The position numbers and the translations under genes are program-made. A stretch of DNA of 12,242 nt, from assembly GCA_035720425.1 (NCBI GenBank), contig DASTOB010000069.1, positions 1 through 12,242 on the forward strand, written 5' to 3'. Each line of letters opens with the position of its first letter. Position 1 is the first letter of the stretch. Source of the stretch: DASTOB01 sp035720425 (lineage in GTDB: Bacteria; Chloroflexota; Limnocylindria; Limnocylindrales; CSP1-4). Below are positions 1-7,465 of the stretch, in pieces. The notes under the pieces are model-generated. The model saw only the letters and a program-made list of their open reading frames with translations. It ran no database searches and had not been told where the DNA came from.

Positions 1-8
1 ATGACGAC

Positions 9-13
9 AGGAG
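9..13 (+). promoter_or_regulatory. Ribosome binding site of rpsA
   Basis: AGGAG lies nine bases before the TTG at 23. An in-frame TGA at 2-4 blocks any earlier start, so this site decides TTG as the start codon. It is one of the clearest Shine-Dalgarno sequences in the window; most genes downstream rely on overlap with the preceding gene instead. Confidence 0.75.
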
Positions 14-22
14 ACAAACCCT

Positions 23-2164
23 TTGACCGACGAGAAGCAGAGCGGGACGGAGCCGCAGCCGGAGGCGATCGCCTCCGAAGCCAGTCCGGCATCCGAGGAG
101 CGCGTCGCGGCGGTGGCCGTCGCCGACGAGCCCGCTGCAGCACCCGAGCCGGCGACCGCGCCGGACGACACGATCACCCCTGGCGGCGAATCCGACGAGA
201 CCGTGGGCTCATCGGTCGAGCCGGTTGCGGATGTCCCCGAACCGGCTGACGCCGAACCCGCCGAGCCTTCGGAGCCCGCCGAGTCCGTCGCGGCCGACAT
301 CGAGGCCCCCGCTCCGGCCGAGCCGGTCGGCCAGGAAGCGGACGCACCCGCCGACGCGTCGGACGACGCGCCGGCCGAACCGCCGGTCGCCGTGCCGCCG
401 GCGGCCGCAGCGGTCCCCTCTGTGGTCGTGGAACCGTCCCCGATGAGCGAGCTGACCGCGGCGGACATGGACGATGCGCCGACCGCTGCGGACGAGCCAC
501 CCGCGCCTCCGCGCGACCTTGGTCCGGAGCCGACGACGATGGAGGAGCTGCTGGCCGAGCAGGACTCCGACATCAAGTCCTTCAAGCACGGCGACGTCGT
601 CGAGGGCACCGTCGTCCGCATCGACAAGGACGAGATCCTCGTCGACATCGGCGCCAAGAGCGAGGGTGTCGTCAGCAACCGCGAGCTGTATGGCCGCCAT
701 GCGGAGGCCCAGCCGCAGCTCGGCATCGGCGACACCGTACTCGTCTACGTGCTCCAGCCGGAGTCCCAGGAGGGCCACGTCGTCCTGTCGCTCCGCCGAG
801 CCGGGCTCGAGCGCAAGTGGCGCGCGATGCAGGAGCAGTTCGAGGCCGGCGTGATCATCGAGGCGCCCGTCATCGATCACAACAAGGGCGGCCTCATCGT
901 CGACTGCGGGATCCGCGGCTTCGTCCCGATCAGCCAGATCGTGGACTTCCCGCGCCGACCGCAGAACGATCAGCCGCGCGATGCCGCGCAGGAGATCGCC
1001 GAGAAGCTCCAGCCGTTCGTCGGCCGGAAGCTCCGTCTCAAGATCCTCGAGGTCAACCGCAAGGCGAACCGGCTCATCCTGTCGGAGAAGGTCGCCCTCT
1101 ACGAGGAGCGCCGCGAGAAGCGCGACGAGCTGTTCAGCAGCCTCCAGGTCAGCCAGAAGGTCACCGGGACGGTGCGGAGCATCGCTCCGTTCGGCGTGTT
1201 CATCGACCTCGGTGGCATCGACGGCCTCGTCCACAAGAGCGAGCTGTCGTGGAACAAGGTCAACAACCCGGAGGCCGGCTACAAGGTCGGCGATGAGGTA
1301 GAGGCCGAGGTCATCGACATCAACCACGAGCGCGGCCGGATCAGCCTGTCGATCCGCCGTCTCCAGCCGGACCCGTGGCATTCGACGGTCGCGGACTTCA
1401 AGGTCGGCGACATCATCGACGGCACGGTCACCAAGCTCGTCAACTTCGGCGCATTCGTCCGCGTCCGGGACGGGCTCGAGGGTCTCATTCACATCAGCGA
1501 GCTGTCCCATCAGCGCGTGGCCCACCCGGGCGACGTCGTCCACGAGGGACAGAACCTCAAGCTCAAGATCATCTCGCTGGACTCGGAGCGCCACCGCCTC
1601 GGCTTGAGTCTCAAGCAGGCGGAGGAGCCGCCGGCCCGGCCCGCGCCGGAGCCCGGAACGCCGCGACCGGAGCGGCGACCGCGGCCGGAACGCGGGTACT
1701 CGATGGCCGATGCCGTCCAGGAGCCCGAGGGCGGGATCGACAACACGCTCGCGGCGGCGTTCGCGCAGGTTCGCGAGCAGGTCGCCGCATCCGAGGAGGC
1801 ACGCGCCGCTGCGGCCGAGCCTGAGCCCGAGGCCGAGGTCGCGGTAGCGGCCGAGCTCGAGCCCGAAGCCGTCGTAGCGGAGCCCGAACCCGAGGCCGCC
1901 GCGGCCGAACCGGAGCCGGAGCTGGAGACGGTTGCCGCGGAGCCAGAGCCCGAGGGCGCGGTTGCGGTAGCAGCCGAAACCGAGCCGGAGGCGACTGCCG
2001 CGGAGCCGGAGGCGACTGCCGCGGAGCCGGAGGTGGTTGCCGCCGAGCCGGAGCTCGAGGCCGTCGCGGTGGAACCCGAACCGGAGGCCGAGGCCGCGGT
2101 TGCCGCCGAGCCCGAGGCCGAAACGGCCGCTGCACCCGACGAGGCCGACAAGCCCGCGTCCTGA
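23..2164 (+). CDS. rpsA: 30S ribosomal protein S1 with acidic N- and C-terminal arms
   Basis: Ribosomal protein S1 binds mRNA on the 30S subunit and helps load leadered transcripts. The 713-residue product has four S1 RNA-binding repeats at about residues 185-260, 273-356, 373-447 and 456-533. The third and fourth are the most typical, with FGVFIDLGGIDGLVHKSELS and FGAFVRVRDGLEGLIHISEL. Four repeats is the shorter form of S1; enterobacterial S1 has six. Residues 1 to about 180 and 534-713 are Ala/Glu/Pro-rich, strongly acidic and probably disordered. Inside the C-terminal arm, residues 559 to about 597 (starting YSMADAVQEPEGG) are not repetitive and could be a conserved short element. The start is TTG at 23, supported by AGGAG at 9-13 and by an in-frame stop at 2-4. 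The 226-bp gap to clpC with its own promoter suggests a separate transcript. The S1 identity is firm; the arms' role is unknown. Confidence 0.93.
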   Translation: MTDEKQSGTEPQPEAIASEASPASEERVAAVAVADEPAAAPEPATAPDDTITPGGESDETVGSSVEPVADVPEPADAEPAEPSEPAESVAADIEAPAPAEPVGQEADAPADASDDAPAEPPVAVPPAAAAVPSVVVEPSPMSELTAADMDDAPTAADEPPAPPRDLGPEPTTMEELLAEQDSDIKSFKHGDVVEGTVVRIDKDEILVDIGAKSEGVVSNRELYGRHAEAQPQLGIGDTVLVYVLQPESQEGHVVLSLRRAGLERKWRAMQEQFEAGVIIEAPVIDHNKGGLIVDCGIRGFVPISQIVDFPRRPQNDQPRDAAQEIAEKLQPFVGRKLRLKILEVNRKANRLILSEKVALYEERREKRDELFSSLQVSQKVTGTVRSIAPFGVFIDLGGIDGLVHKSELSWNKVNNPEAGYKVGDEVEAEVIDINHERGRISLSIRRLQPDPWHSTVADFKVGDIIDGTVTKLVNFGAFVRVRDGLEGLIHISELSHQRVAHPGDVVHEGQNLKLKIISLDSERHRLGLSLKQAEEPPARPAPEPGTPRPERRPRPERGYSMADAVQEPEGGIDNTLAAAFAQVREQVAASEEARAAAAEPEPEAEVAVAAELEPEAVVAEPEPEAAAAEPEPELETVAAEPEPEGAVAVAAETEPEATAAEPEATAAEPEVVAAEPELEAVAVEPEPEAEAAVAAEPEAETAAAPDEADKPAS
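1988..2050 (+). repeat. 21-bp in-frame tandem repeat in the rpsA C-terminal arm
   Basis: Two identical 21-base units at 1988-2008 and 2009-2029 encode EATAAEP twice. A third, diverged unit at 2030-2050 encodes EVVAAEP. The unit is a multiple of three, so copy-number change would keep the frame. The identical synonymous codons point to recent duplication rather than selection on the peptide alone. Confidence 0.85.
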
Positions 2165-2194
2165 TCCTGGTCGGGTCGACCTGTCCCCAGCCTC

Positions 2195-2221
2195 GTAGCG
2201 AATCCTTCATCCGAACGCTAC
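2195..2221 (+). other. Hairpin downstream of rpsA
   Basis: GTAGCG at 2195-2200 pairs perfectly with CGCTAC at 2216-2221 around a 15-base loop. It is the first of three inverted repeats after the rpsA stop codon. It is short and long-looped, so on its own it is weak evidence of function; it may add to 3'-end formation together with the stronger hairpin next to it. Confidence 0.35.
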
Positions 2222-2222
2222 C

Positions 2223-2252
2223 CCGGCGCGGCATCCGCGATGCCCGCGCCGG
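2223..2252 (+). terminator. Probable rpsA terminator or 3'-end hairpin without a T tract
   Basis: Bases 2223-2234 (CCGGCGCGGCAT) pair with 2240-2252 (ATGCCCGCGCCGG) to give 12 base pairs with one bulged C at 2243 and a five-base loop. It lies 58 bases past the rpsA stop and before the clpC promoter, where a terminator is expected. No run of T follows, so it is not a canonical intrinsic terminator. It could instead stabilise the 3' end. Such U-poor hairpins are common in GC-rich genomes. Confidence 0.5.
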
Positions 2253-2275
2253 CGAATCCACTCATGGACGACACC

Positions 2276-2289
2276 GGCCGGACCCGGCC
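2276..2289 (+). other. Short GC hairpin before the clpC promoter
   Basis: GGCCG at 2276-2280 pairs with CGGCC at 2285-2289 around the four-base loop GACC. It is the third inverted repeat in the rpsA-clpC gap and ends 22 bases before the -35 hexamer. It may be part of a compound terminator or chance in a GC-rich spacer. Confidence 0.25.
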
Positions 2290-2311
2290 TCCGCACCGAC
2301 GGGGGGTCGAG

Positions 2312-2339
2312 TTGCGGTGAGGGGTGGTCGTGCTAGCAT
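2312..2339 (+). promoter_or_regulatory. Predicted promoter of clpC
   Basis: TTGCGG at 2312-2317 serves as the -35 and TAGCAT at 2334-2339 as the -10, with a 16-base spacer. TG at 2331-2332 followed by C makes an extended -10 (TGnTAGCAT). Transcription would start near 2346. This is the best vegetative-type promoter in the gap and lies just before clpC, so it probably drives clpC and perhaps the overlapping genes after it. I see no CtsR heptad repeats, CIRCE or HAIR element, so known heat-shock repressor control is not evident. Confidence 0.6.
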
Positions 2340-2347
2340 GCCGACAG

Positions 2348-2364
2348 GCGTCGCTCTGCGACGC
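2348..2364 (+). other. Perfect inverted repeat at the predicted clpC transcript 5' end
   Basis: GCGTCGC at 2348-2354 and GCGACGC at 2358-2364 form a perfect seven-base-pair stem with a TCT loop. The repeat begins about one or two bases after the predicted start of transcription and ends four bases before the purine-rich AAAGGAA at 2368-2374. It could be a 5'-terminal mRNA hairpin that protects the transcript, or a DNA operator for an unknown regulator. The symmetry is visible in the sequence; both roles are inferred. Confidence 0.5.
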
Positions 2365-2390
2365 ACGAAAGGAACGGGCGTTCGGACTCG

Positions 2391-4865
2391 ATGGATCGCT
2401 TCGATAAGTTCACGGACCGCGCCCGCAAGGTCCTGACGCTCGCGCAGGACGAAGCGCAGCGGTTCAACCACAACTACATCGGCACGGAGCACCTGCTCCT
2501 CGGCCTCGTCCGGGAGGGCGAGGGCGTGGCCGCGCGCGTGCTCGAGAACATGAACGTCGAGCTGGCCAAGGTTCGGACGGCCGTGGAATTCATCATCGGA
2601 CGCGGCGATCGTCCGGTCGTCGGTGAGGTCGGCCTCACCCCGCGCGCGAAGCGTGTCATCGAGCTCGCCATCGACGAGGCACGTCGGCTGGGCCACAACT
2701 ACATCGGAACCGAGCACCTGCTCCTCGGCCTCGTCCGCGAGGGCGAGGGTATCGCCGCCGGGGTGCTCGAATCGCTCGGCGTGAACCTCGACAAGGTCCG
2801 GCACGAGGTGATCCGCGTCCTGTCGCAGTCGTCGTCGGCCGGCCCGGCCCAGGAGACGAAGCGCGCCAGCAAGACCCCGACCGTCGACCAGCTCGGGATC
2901 AACCTGACGGAGGCCGCACGGGCCGGCAAGCTCGATCCGGTCATCGGGCGAGAGAAGGAGATCGAGCGGGTCATCCAGATCCTGTCCCGCCGCACGAAGA
3001 ACAACCCGGCGCTCATCGGCGAGCCCGGCGTCGGCAAAACGGCCATCGCCGAGGGACTCGCGCACCGGATCGTCAGCGGCGACATTCCCGAGACGCTCGC
3101 CAACAAGCGCGTCCTGACGCTCGACATCGGCTCGCTCGTCGCGGGCACGAAGTACCGCGGTGAGTTCGAGGAGCGGCTCAAGAAGATCATCGAGGAGCTC
3201 CGCAACACGAACGACGCGGTCCTGTTCATCGACGAGCTGCACACCCTCGTCGGCGCGGGCGCCGCCGAGGGCGCGATCGACGCGGCGAACATCCTCAAGC
3301 CGCCGCTCGCGCGTGGTGAGCTCCAGTGCATCGGTGCGACGACGCTCGACGAGTACCGCAAGTACATCGAGCGCGATGCCGCGCTCGAGCGCCGCTTCCA
3401 GCCGGTCATGGTCGAGGAGCCGACGCTCGAGCAGTCGATCGACATCCTCATGGGCATCCGCGAGCGCTACGAGCAGCACCACAAGGTCGTCATCAGCGAC
3501 GACGCCGTTCGCGCGGCCGTCGACCTGTCGATCCGCTACATCACGGACCGGCACCTCCCGGACAAGGCGATCGACCTCATCGACGAGGCCGCCAGCCGGG
3601 TCCGGCTGCGCCACGCGTCGGCTCCGCCGGCGCTGCGCGAGGCGCAGAAGGAACTCGAGCGCGTCACGAAGGAGAAGGACGCCGCGATCAACGCTCAGGA
3701 GTACGAATCGGCGGCCACTCTGCGCGAGACGGAGGCCACCGCCCGCGAGGCGGTCGAGCAGCTGCGCGGGGAGTGGCAGGCCCAGGTCTCGAGCGACCAG
3801 CCGACCGTCGACGAGGAGGAGATCGCCCACGTCGTCGCGATGTGGACCGGCATCCCGGTCACCCGCATCGCGCAGGAGGAGTCGGAGCGCCTGCTCCATA
3901 TGGAGGACGCGCTGCACAACCGCGTCATCGGCCAGCAGGAGGCGATCGAGACGATCTCGAAGGCCGTGCGCCGGGCCCGCGCCGGCCTCAAGGATCCGAA
4001 GCGTCCGATCGGCTCGTTCATCTTCCTCGGCCCGACCGGTGTCGGAAAGACGGAGCTTGCCAAGGCACTCGCCGAGTTCATGTTCGGTAGCGAAGACGCG
4101 CTCATCAAGATCGACATGAGCGAGTTCATGGAGCGCCATAACGTGAGCCGACTGGTCGGCGCGCCTCCGGGCTACGTCGGGTTCGACGAGGGCGGCCAGC
4201 TGACCGAGGCGGTCCGGCGCAAGAGCTACGCGGTCGTCCTGCTCGACGAGGTCGAGAAGGCGCATCCGGAGGTATTCAACATCCTCCTCCAGATCCTCGA
4301 GGACGGACACCTCACCGACGCGAAGGGACGTCGGGTCGACTTCCGCAACTGCATCATCATCATGACCAGCAACCTCGGCGCGAAGTCGCTCCAGACGAAC
4401 TCGTCGCTCGGCTTCCGTCAGATGGGCGAGACCGATGCGGCGCGCGCGGAGTCGTCGTACGAGCTCATGAAGGAGAAGGTCCAGAACGAGCTGAAGAACA
4501 GCTTCCGACCCGAGTTCCTCAACCGGATCGACGCGACGGTCGTGTTCCGCTCGCTGACCGTCGACGAGATCCGCGAGATCGTCGAGCTCATGCTCGCCCG
4601 GGTCCGCGACCAGCTGCGCGCGCAGCAGATGAAGCTCGACGTGACCCAGTCCGCCAAGGATCACCTGATCAAGCTCGGCTACGACCCGGCCTACGGTGCG
4701 CGGCCGCTGCGCCGGGTGATCCAGAACATGATCGAGGACGTTCTCGCCGAGCACCTCCTGCTCGGCAAGTACGAGCCGGGCACGACGATCGTGGTCGACC
4801 GCGACCCGGAGGCCGGCCTCGACATCCACGCCGCGGAGCCGCTGACCCCCGTCGAGGCCGGCTGA
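2391..4865 (+). CDS. clpC: ATP-dependent Clp protease ATPase subunit ClpC
   Basis: ClpC is a hexameric AAA+ unfoldase that feeds damaged or tagged proteins to ClpP in the cytoplasm. The 824 residues match the family length. Two Clp_N repeats cover about residues 3-145, each with HNYIGTEHLLLGLVREGEG. D1 has Walker A GEPGVGKT (210-217) and Walker B VLFIDE (277-282). A middle region with a UVR-like motif covers about 420-450. D2 has Walker A GPTGVGKT (547-554) and Walker B VVLLDE (615-620). The tripeptide LGF at 673-675 sits where ClpC proteins carry the ClpP-docking loop, which argues for partnership with ClpP and against a ClpB disaggregase. The start is ATG at 2391; AAAGGAA at 2368-2374 is somewhat far (16 bases), but no nearer start exists. 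No ctsR, mcsA or mcsB precedes it, unlike in Bacillus; rpsA is there instead. Confidence 0.96.
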   Translation: MDRFDKFTDRARKVLTLAQDEAQRFNHNYIGTEHLLLGLVREGEGVAARVLENMNVELAKVRTAVEFIIGRGDRPVVGEVGLTPRAKRVIELAIDEARRLGHNYIGTEHLLLGLVREGEGIAAGVLESLGVNLDKVRHEVIRVLSQSSSAGPAQETKRASKTPTVDQLGINLTEAARAGKLDPVIGREKEIERVIQILSRRTKNNPALIGEPGVGKTAIAEGLAHRIVSGDIPETLANKRVLTLDIGSLVAGTKYRGEFEERLKKIIEELRNTNDAVLFIDELHTLVGAGAAEGAIDAANILKPPLARGELQCIGATTLDEYRKYIERDAALERRFQPVMVEEPTLEQSIDILMGIRERYEQHHKVVISDDAVRAAVDLSIRYITDRHLPDKAIDLIDEAASRVRLRHASAPPALREAQKELERVTKEKDAAINAQEYESAATLRETEATAREAVEQLRGEWQAQVSSDQPTVDEEEIAHVVAMWTGIPVTRIAQEESERLLHMEDALHNRVIGQQEAIETISKAVRRARAGLKDPKRPIGSFIFLGPTGVGKTELAKALAEFMFGSEDALIKIDMSEFMERHNVSRLVGAPPGYVGFDEGGQLTEAVRRKSYAVVLLDEVEKAHPEVFNILLQILEDGHLTDAKGRRVDFRNCIIIMTSNLGAKSLQTNSSLGFRQMGETDAARAESSYELMKEKVQNELKNSFRPEFLNRIDATVVFRSLTVDEIREIVELMLARVRDQLRAQQMKLDVTQSAKDHLIKLGYDPAYGARPLRRVIQNMIEDVLAEHLLLGKYEPGTTIVVDRDPEAGLDIHAAEPLTPVEAG

Positions 4866-4892
4866 CCGGCGCCGCGGCGCGATCGACCCCGC

Positions 4893-6410
4893 GTGGCGCG
4901 CCTGCAGAGTCGCTACGTCTGCCAATCGTGCGGCGAATCCTTCCTGCGCTGGGAGGGACAGTGCCGCACGTGTGGCTCGTGGAACAGCCTCGTCGAGACG
5001 GTCGTCCGCGAGGCGGCGCCGGCCGACCGGGCGGCCGCGCGAGCGGCCCGTGCGGTCGGCCCCGGGTCGGCGCCGGCCGCGCTCGCCGACGTCGGCGCCG
5101 CCGACGCTCCGCGCCGATCGGTCGGGATCGGGGAGCTCGATCGGGTGCTCGGCGGCGGCCTCGTCCCCGGATCGGTCGTGCTCGTCGGCGGCGAGCCGGG
5201 GATCGGCAAGTCGACCCTGCTCCTCCAGGCGGCCGCCGGCATCGGTGGTCCAACCCTCTACGCGACGGGCGAGGAATCGGTGGTCCAGGTCCGCCTGCGG
5301 GCGGAGCGCCTCGGTCTGCTGGCGGGCGATGCCGGACGGCAGATCAAGGTTGTCGCGGAGAGCGATATCGGCCGAGTCGTCGGGCACGCCCGCGTCGACC
5401 GCCCCGACCTCGTCGTCGTCGATTCCGTCCAGACCGCCACGGTCGCCGAGCTCGACGGCGCAGCCGGGAGCGTCGGGCAGGTGCGCGAGGCGACACTTCG
5501 GTTGATGGAGTACGCGAAGTCGGAGGACGTGCCGGTCCTGCTCGTGGGGCACGTGACGAAGGACGGCTCGATCGCCGGACCGAAGACGCTCGAGCACCTC
5601 GTCGACGCGGTGCTCAACCTCGAGGGCGACCGCTACGCGGCGCTCCGCCTGCTGCGAACGACGAAGAACCGCTTCGGCTCGACCGAAGAGGTCGGCGTGT
5701 TCGAGATGCGCGACGCCGGCCTCGCCGAGGTGGCGGACCCCGCCCGGGCGTTCCTCGTCGAGCACGATGTCCCGGCACCGGGCAGCGTCGTCGCCCCCAC
5801 CCTCGAGGGCACGCGTCCGCTGCTCGTCGAGGTCCAGGCGCTCGTCACGCCGTCGGGCTACGGGACGCCGATGCGCAAGACCCGCGGACTCGACGCCAAC
5901 CGCCTGGCACTCCTCGTGGCCGTGCTCGGGCGACGGGCCGGGATCGGCCTGTCCGGACACGACACGTACGCGAACCTCGCCGGCGGGCTGGCGGTCGACG
6001 AGCCGGGCCTCGACCTGCCCCTCGCGCTCGCCCTCGCGTCGTCGCTCCGCGACCGCCCGGTCGCGACCTCGCTCGTCGCGATCGGCGAAGTCGGTCTCCT
6101 CGGGGAGCTGCGGGCGGTCGGTGGACTCGAGCGTCGGCTCCGCGAGGCCGGGCGGCTGGGCTTCAGCCGCGCGGTCGTTCCGCGCCCGCCCGGCGGCCGC
6201 CTCCCGTCGATCGACGGCCTGACGGTCGAGGCCGTGGGGACCCTGCGCGAGGCCATCGAGCGAGCGCTCGACGACGGACCCCTCGACGGCGGCCGACGGT
6301 CGAGCGAGCGTGGCGGCGGCCGGTCCGCGATGCTAGGCTCTGGATCGGGTTCGGACCGGCCGGCGAGCGCGGCGGGTCCCGGACGGGGCGCACGACCGAG
6401 GAAACCGTGA
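4893..6410 (+). CDS. radA: DNA repair protein RadA (Sms), branch-migration ATPase
   Basis: RadA is a RecA-like ATPase that promotes branch migration during recombination and repair. The 505-residue product opens with a four-cysteine zinc finger (C10, C13, C24, C27). The ATPase has Walker A GEPGIGKS (100-107), TGEES (125-129), Walker B ending at D177, and the RadA signature KNRFG (258-262). A Lon-protease-like C-terminal domain covers about residues 285-460. The last 40 or so residues are Gly/Ser/Arg-rich, lie outside the family's usual length of about 455, and overlap a possible promoter for the next gene. The start is GTG at 4893, giving the zinc finger its usual position; no clear ribosome site is seen. 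It follows clpC after 27 bases and its stop overlaps the next start in GTGA. In Firmicutes and Actinobacteria disA follows radA; here it does not. Confidence 0.95.
   Translation: MARLQSRYVCQSCGESFLRWEGQCRTCGSWNSLVETVVREAAPADRAAARAARAVGPGSAPAALADVGAADAPRRSVGIGELDRVLGGGLVPGSVVLVGGEPGIGKSTLLLQAAAGIGGPTLYATGEESVVQVRLRAERLGLLAGDAGRQIKVVAESDIGRVVGHARVDRPDLVVVDSVQTATVAELDGAAGSVGQVREATLRLMEYAKSEDVPVLLVGHVTKDGSIAGPKTLEHLVDAVLNLEGDRYAALRLLRTTKNRFGSTEEVGVFEMRDAGLAEVADPARAFLVEHDVPAPGSVVAPTLEGTRPLLVEVQALVTPSGYGTPMRKTRGLDANRLALLVAVLGRRAGIGLSGHDTYANLAGGLAVDEPGLDLPLALALASSLRDRPVATSLVAIGEVGLLGELRAVGGLERRLREAGRLGFSRAVVPRPPGGRLPSIDGLTVEAVGTLREAIERALDDGPLDGGRRSSERGGGRSAMLGSGSGSDRPASAAGPGRGARPRKP
6331..6339 (+). 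promoter_or_regulatory. Possible extended -10 element inside the radA tail
   Basis: TGCTAGGCT has the TGnTAnnnT form of the clpC -10 element and lies 68 bases before the start of the yacL-like gene, within the non-conserved RadA tail. The -35 region at 6311-6316 (TGGCGG) is poor. It could give the membrane PIN gene its own transcription, but one short match in GC-rich coding DNA is weak evidence. Confidence 0.25.
6398..6403 (+). promoter_or_regulatory. Ribosome binding site of the yacL-like gene
   Basis: GAGGAA lies three bases before GTG at 6407; measured from AGG the gap is five bases. It supports GTG as the start, within the GTGA overlap with the radA stop codon. Confidence 0.55.
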
Positions 6411-7465
6411 TCCGATCCATTCGCGTGCTCGGGGCCGCGCTCGGCGGCCTCGTCGGCATCGCGCTCGCGTCCACGAACCAGGCGCTTTTCGAGGGAACGA
6501 CGAACCCAGGGGCCTTGCTCGCAACCTGGGTCGTTGCCTGGATCGTCGTCGGGTTCTCGATCCTGCCGTACCTGACCGTCGTCCCGTCCGGCTGGCTGGT
6601 CCGGCGCGTCCAGGAGCTGTCGACCGCAGAGTTCGTGACCGCCGTGATCGGCCTCCTGCTGGGCCTGCTCATGGGCCTGTTGCTCGGGCTCCCGCTGTCC
6701 GCGTTCCCGCCTCCCCTTGGCACCTGGTTGCCACTCGGCGTGTCGCTCTTTCTCGGGCTCGGGATGGTAGGCCTGACGGTCGCAAAGCGCCACGACCTGA
6801 TCCTCGCCGCCGAGGCGATCGGACTCGTCCGCCGCGCGGCCGACGGCCCGGCGTCGACTCGCCCGGGGGAGCCGCGGATCGTCGTCGACACGAGCGCGAT
6901 CATCGACGGCCGGATCGCCGAGATCGTCGAATCGGGCTTCATCTACGGAACCCTCGTCGTCCCGCGCTTCGTGCTCGAGGAGCTCCAGCACATCGCCGAC
7001 AGTTCCGACACCCTCCGGCGCAATCGCGGCCGGCGTGGCCTCGAGATCCTCGCCCGGATGCAGAAGGACTCGCCGACCCCGATCGAGATCGTCGACGAGG
7101 ATGTCCCGGACGTGGCCGAAGTGGACGGCAAACTCGTCGCGCTCGCCCGGGCGCGCAGCGGCGCGATTCTCACGAACGACTTCAACCTGAACCGCGTGGC
7201 CGAGTTGCAGGGCCTCCGGGTCCTCAACATCAACTCGCTCGCCAACGCGGTCAAGCCGGCGGTCCTGCCCGGCGAGGAGCTTCGCGTGCGCGTGATCCAG
7301 GAGGGCAAGGAACCGGGCCAAGGGGTCGGCTTCCTCGACGACGGGACGATGATCGTCGTCGAGGGTGGCTCGCGGTTCATCGACGCCGACCTCGACGTCG
7401 CGGTCACCCGCGTCCTCCAGACCGTCGCCGGGCGGATGATCTTCGCCCAGCCACGGCTCGATTGA
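6407..7465 (+). CDS. yacL: Membrane-anchored PIN/TRAM domain protein, YacL family
   Basis: The 352-residue product has four predicted membrane segments at about 5-22, 36-59, 77-97 and 105-125. A cytoplasmic PIN nuclease-like domain runs from about residue 157 to 275, and a TRAM RNA-binding domain ends the protein (about 285-350). PIN acidic residues are present: D161 in VVDTSAIIDGR, E191/E192, D240 in VDGK and D258 in TNDFN. This is the architecture of Bacillus YacL (about 366 residues), and the position between radA and ispD also matches once disA is removed. PIN domains are usually metal-dependent ribonucleases and TRAM binds RNA, so RNA cleavage or binding at the membrane is plausible, but the substrate is unknown. 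The start is GTG at 6407, overlapping the radA stop in GTGA and preceded by GAGGAA. The stop overlaps the next start in TTGA. The family assignment is firm; the function is not. Confidence 0.9.
   Translation: MIRSIRVLGAALGGLVGIALASTNQALFEGTTNPGALLATWVVAWIVVGFSILPYLTVVPSGWLVRRVQELSTAEFVTAVIGLLLGLLMGLLLGLPLSAFPPPLGTWLPLGVSLFLGLGMVGLTVAKRHDLILAAEAIGLVRRAADGPASTRPGEPRIVVDTSAIIDGRIAEIVESGFIYGTLVVPRFVLEELQHIADSSDTLRRNRGRRGLEILARMQKDSPTPIEIVDEDVPDVAEVDGKLVALARARSGAILTNDFNLNRVAELQGLRVLNINSLANAVKPAVLPGEELRVRVIQEGKEPGQGVGFLDDGTMIVVEGGSRFIDADLDVAVTRVLQTVAGRMIFAQPRLD

Noticed and set aside
1..249. An ATG at position 1 with an 82-codon frame
   Set aside because: It overlaps rpsA in another frame and is Arg/Gly-rich. 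The ATG with TGA at 2-4 is more likely the end of an upstream gene than a start.
209..1594. A 461-residue minus-strand open frame opposite rpsA
   Set aside because: It lies wholly over the S1 repeats and shows the same antisense composition; GC-rich codon bias explains the lack of stops.
2262..5960. A 1232-residue open frame on the minus strand opposite clpC and radA
   Set aside because: It mirrors two well-conserved plus-strand genes. Its Asp/Arg/Leu/Val-rich composition is what complementary GC-rich codons give, and no recognisable domain or ribosome site is present.
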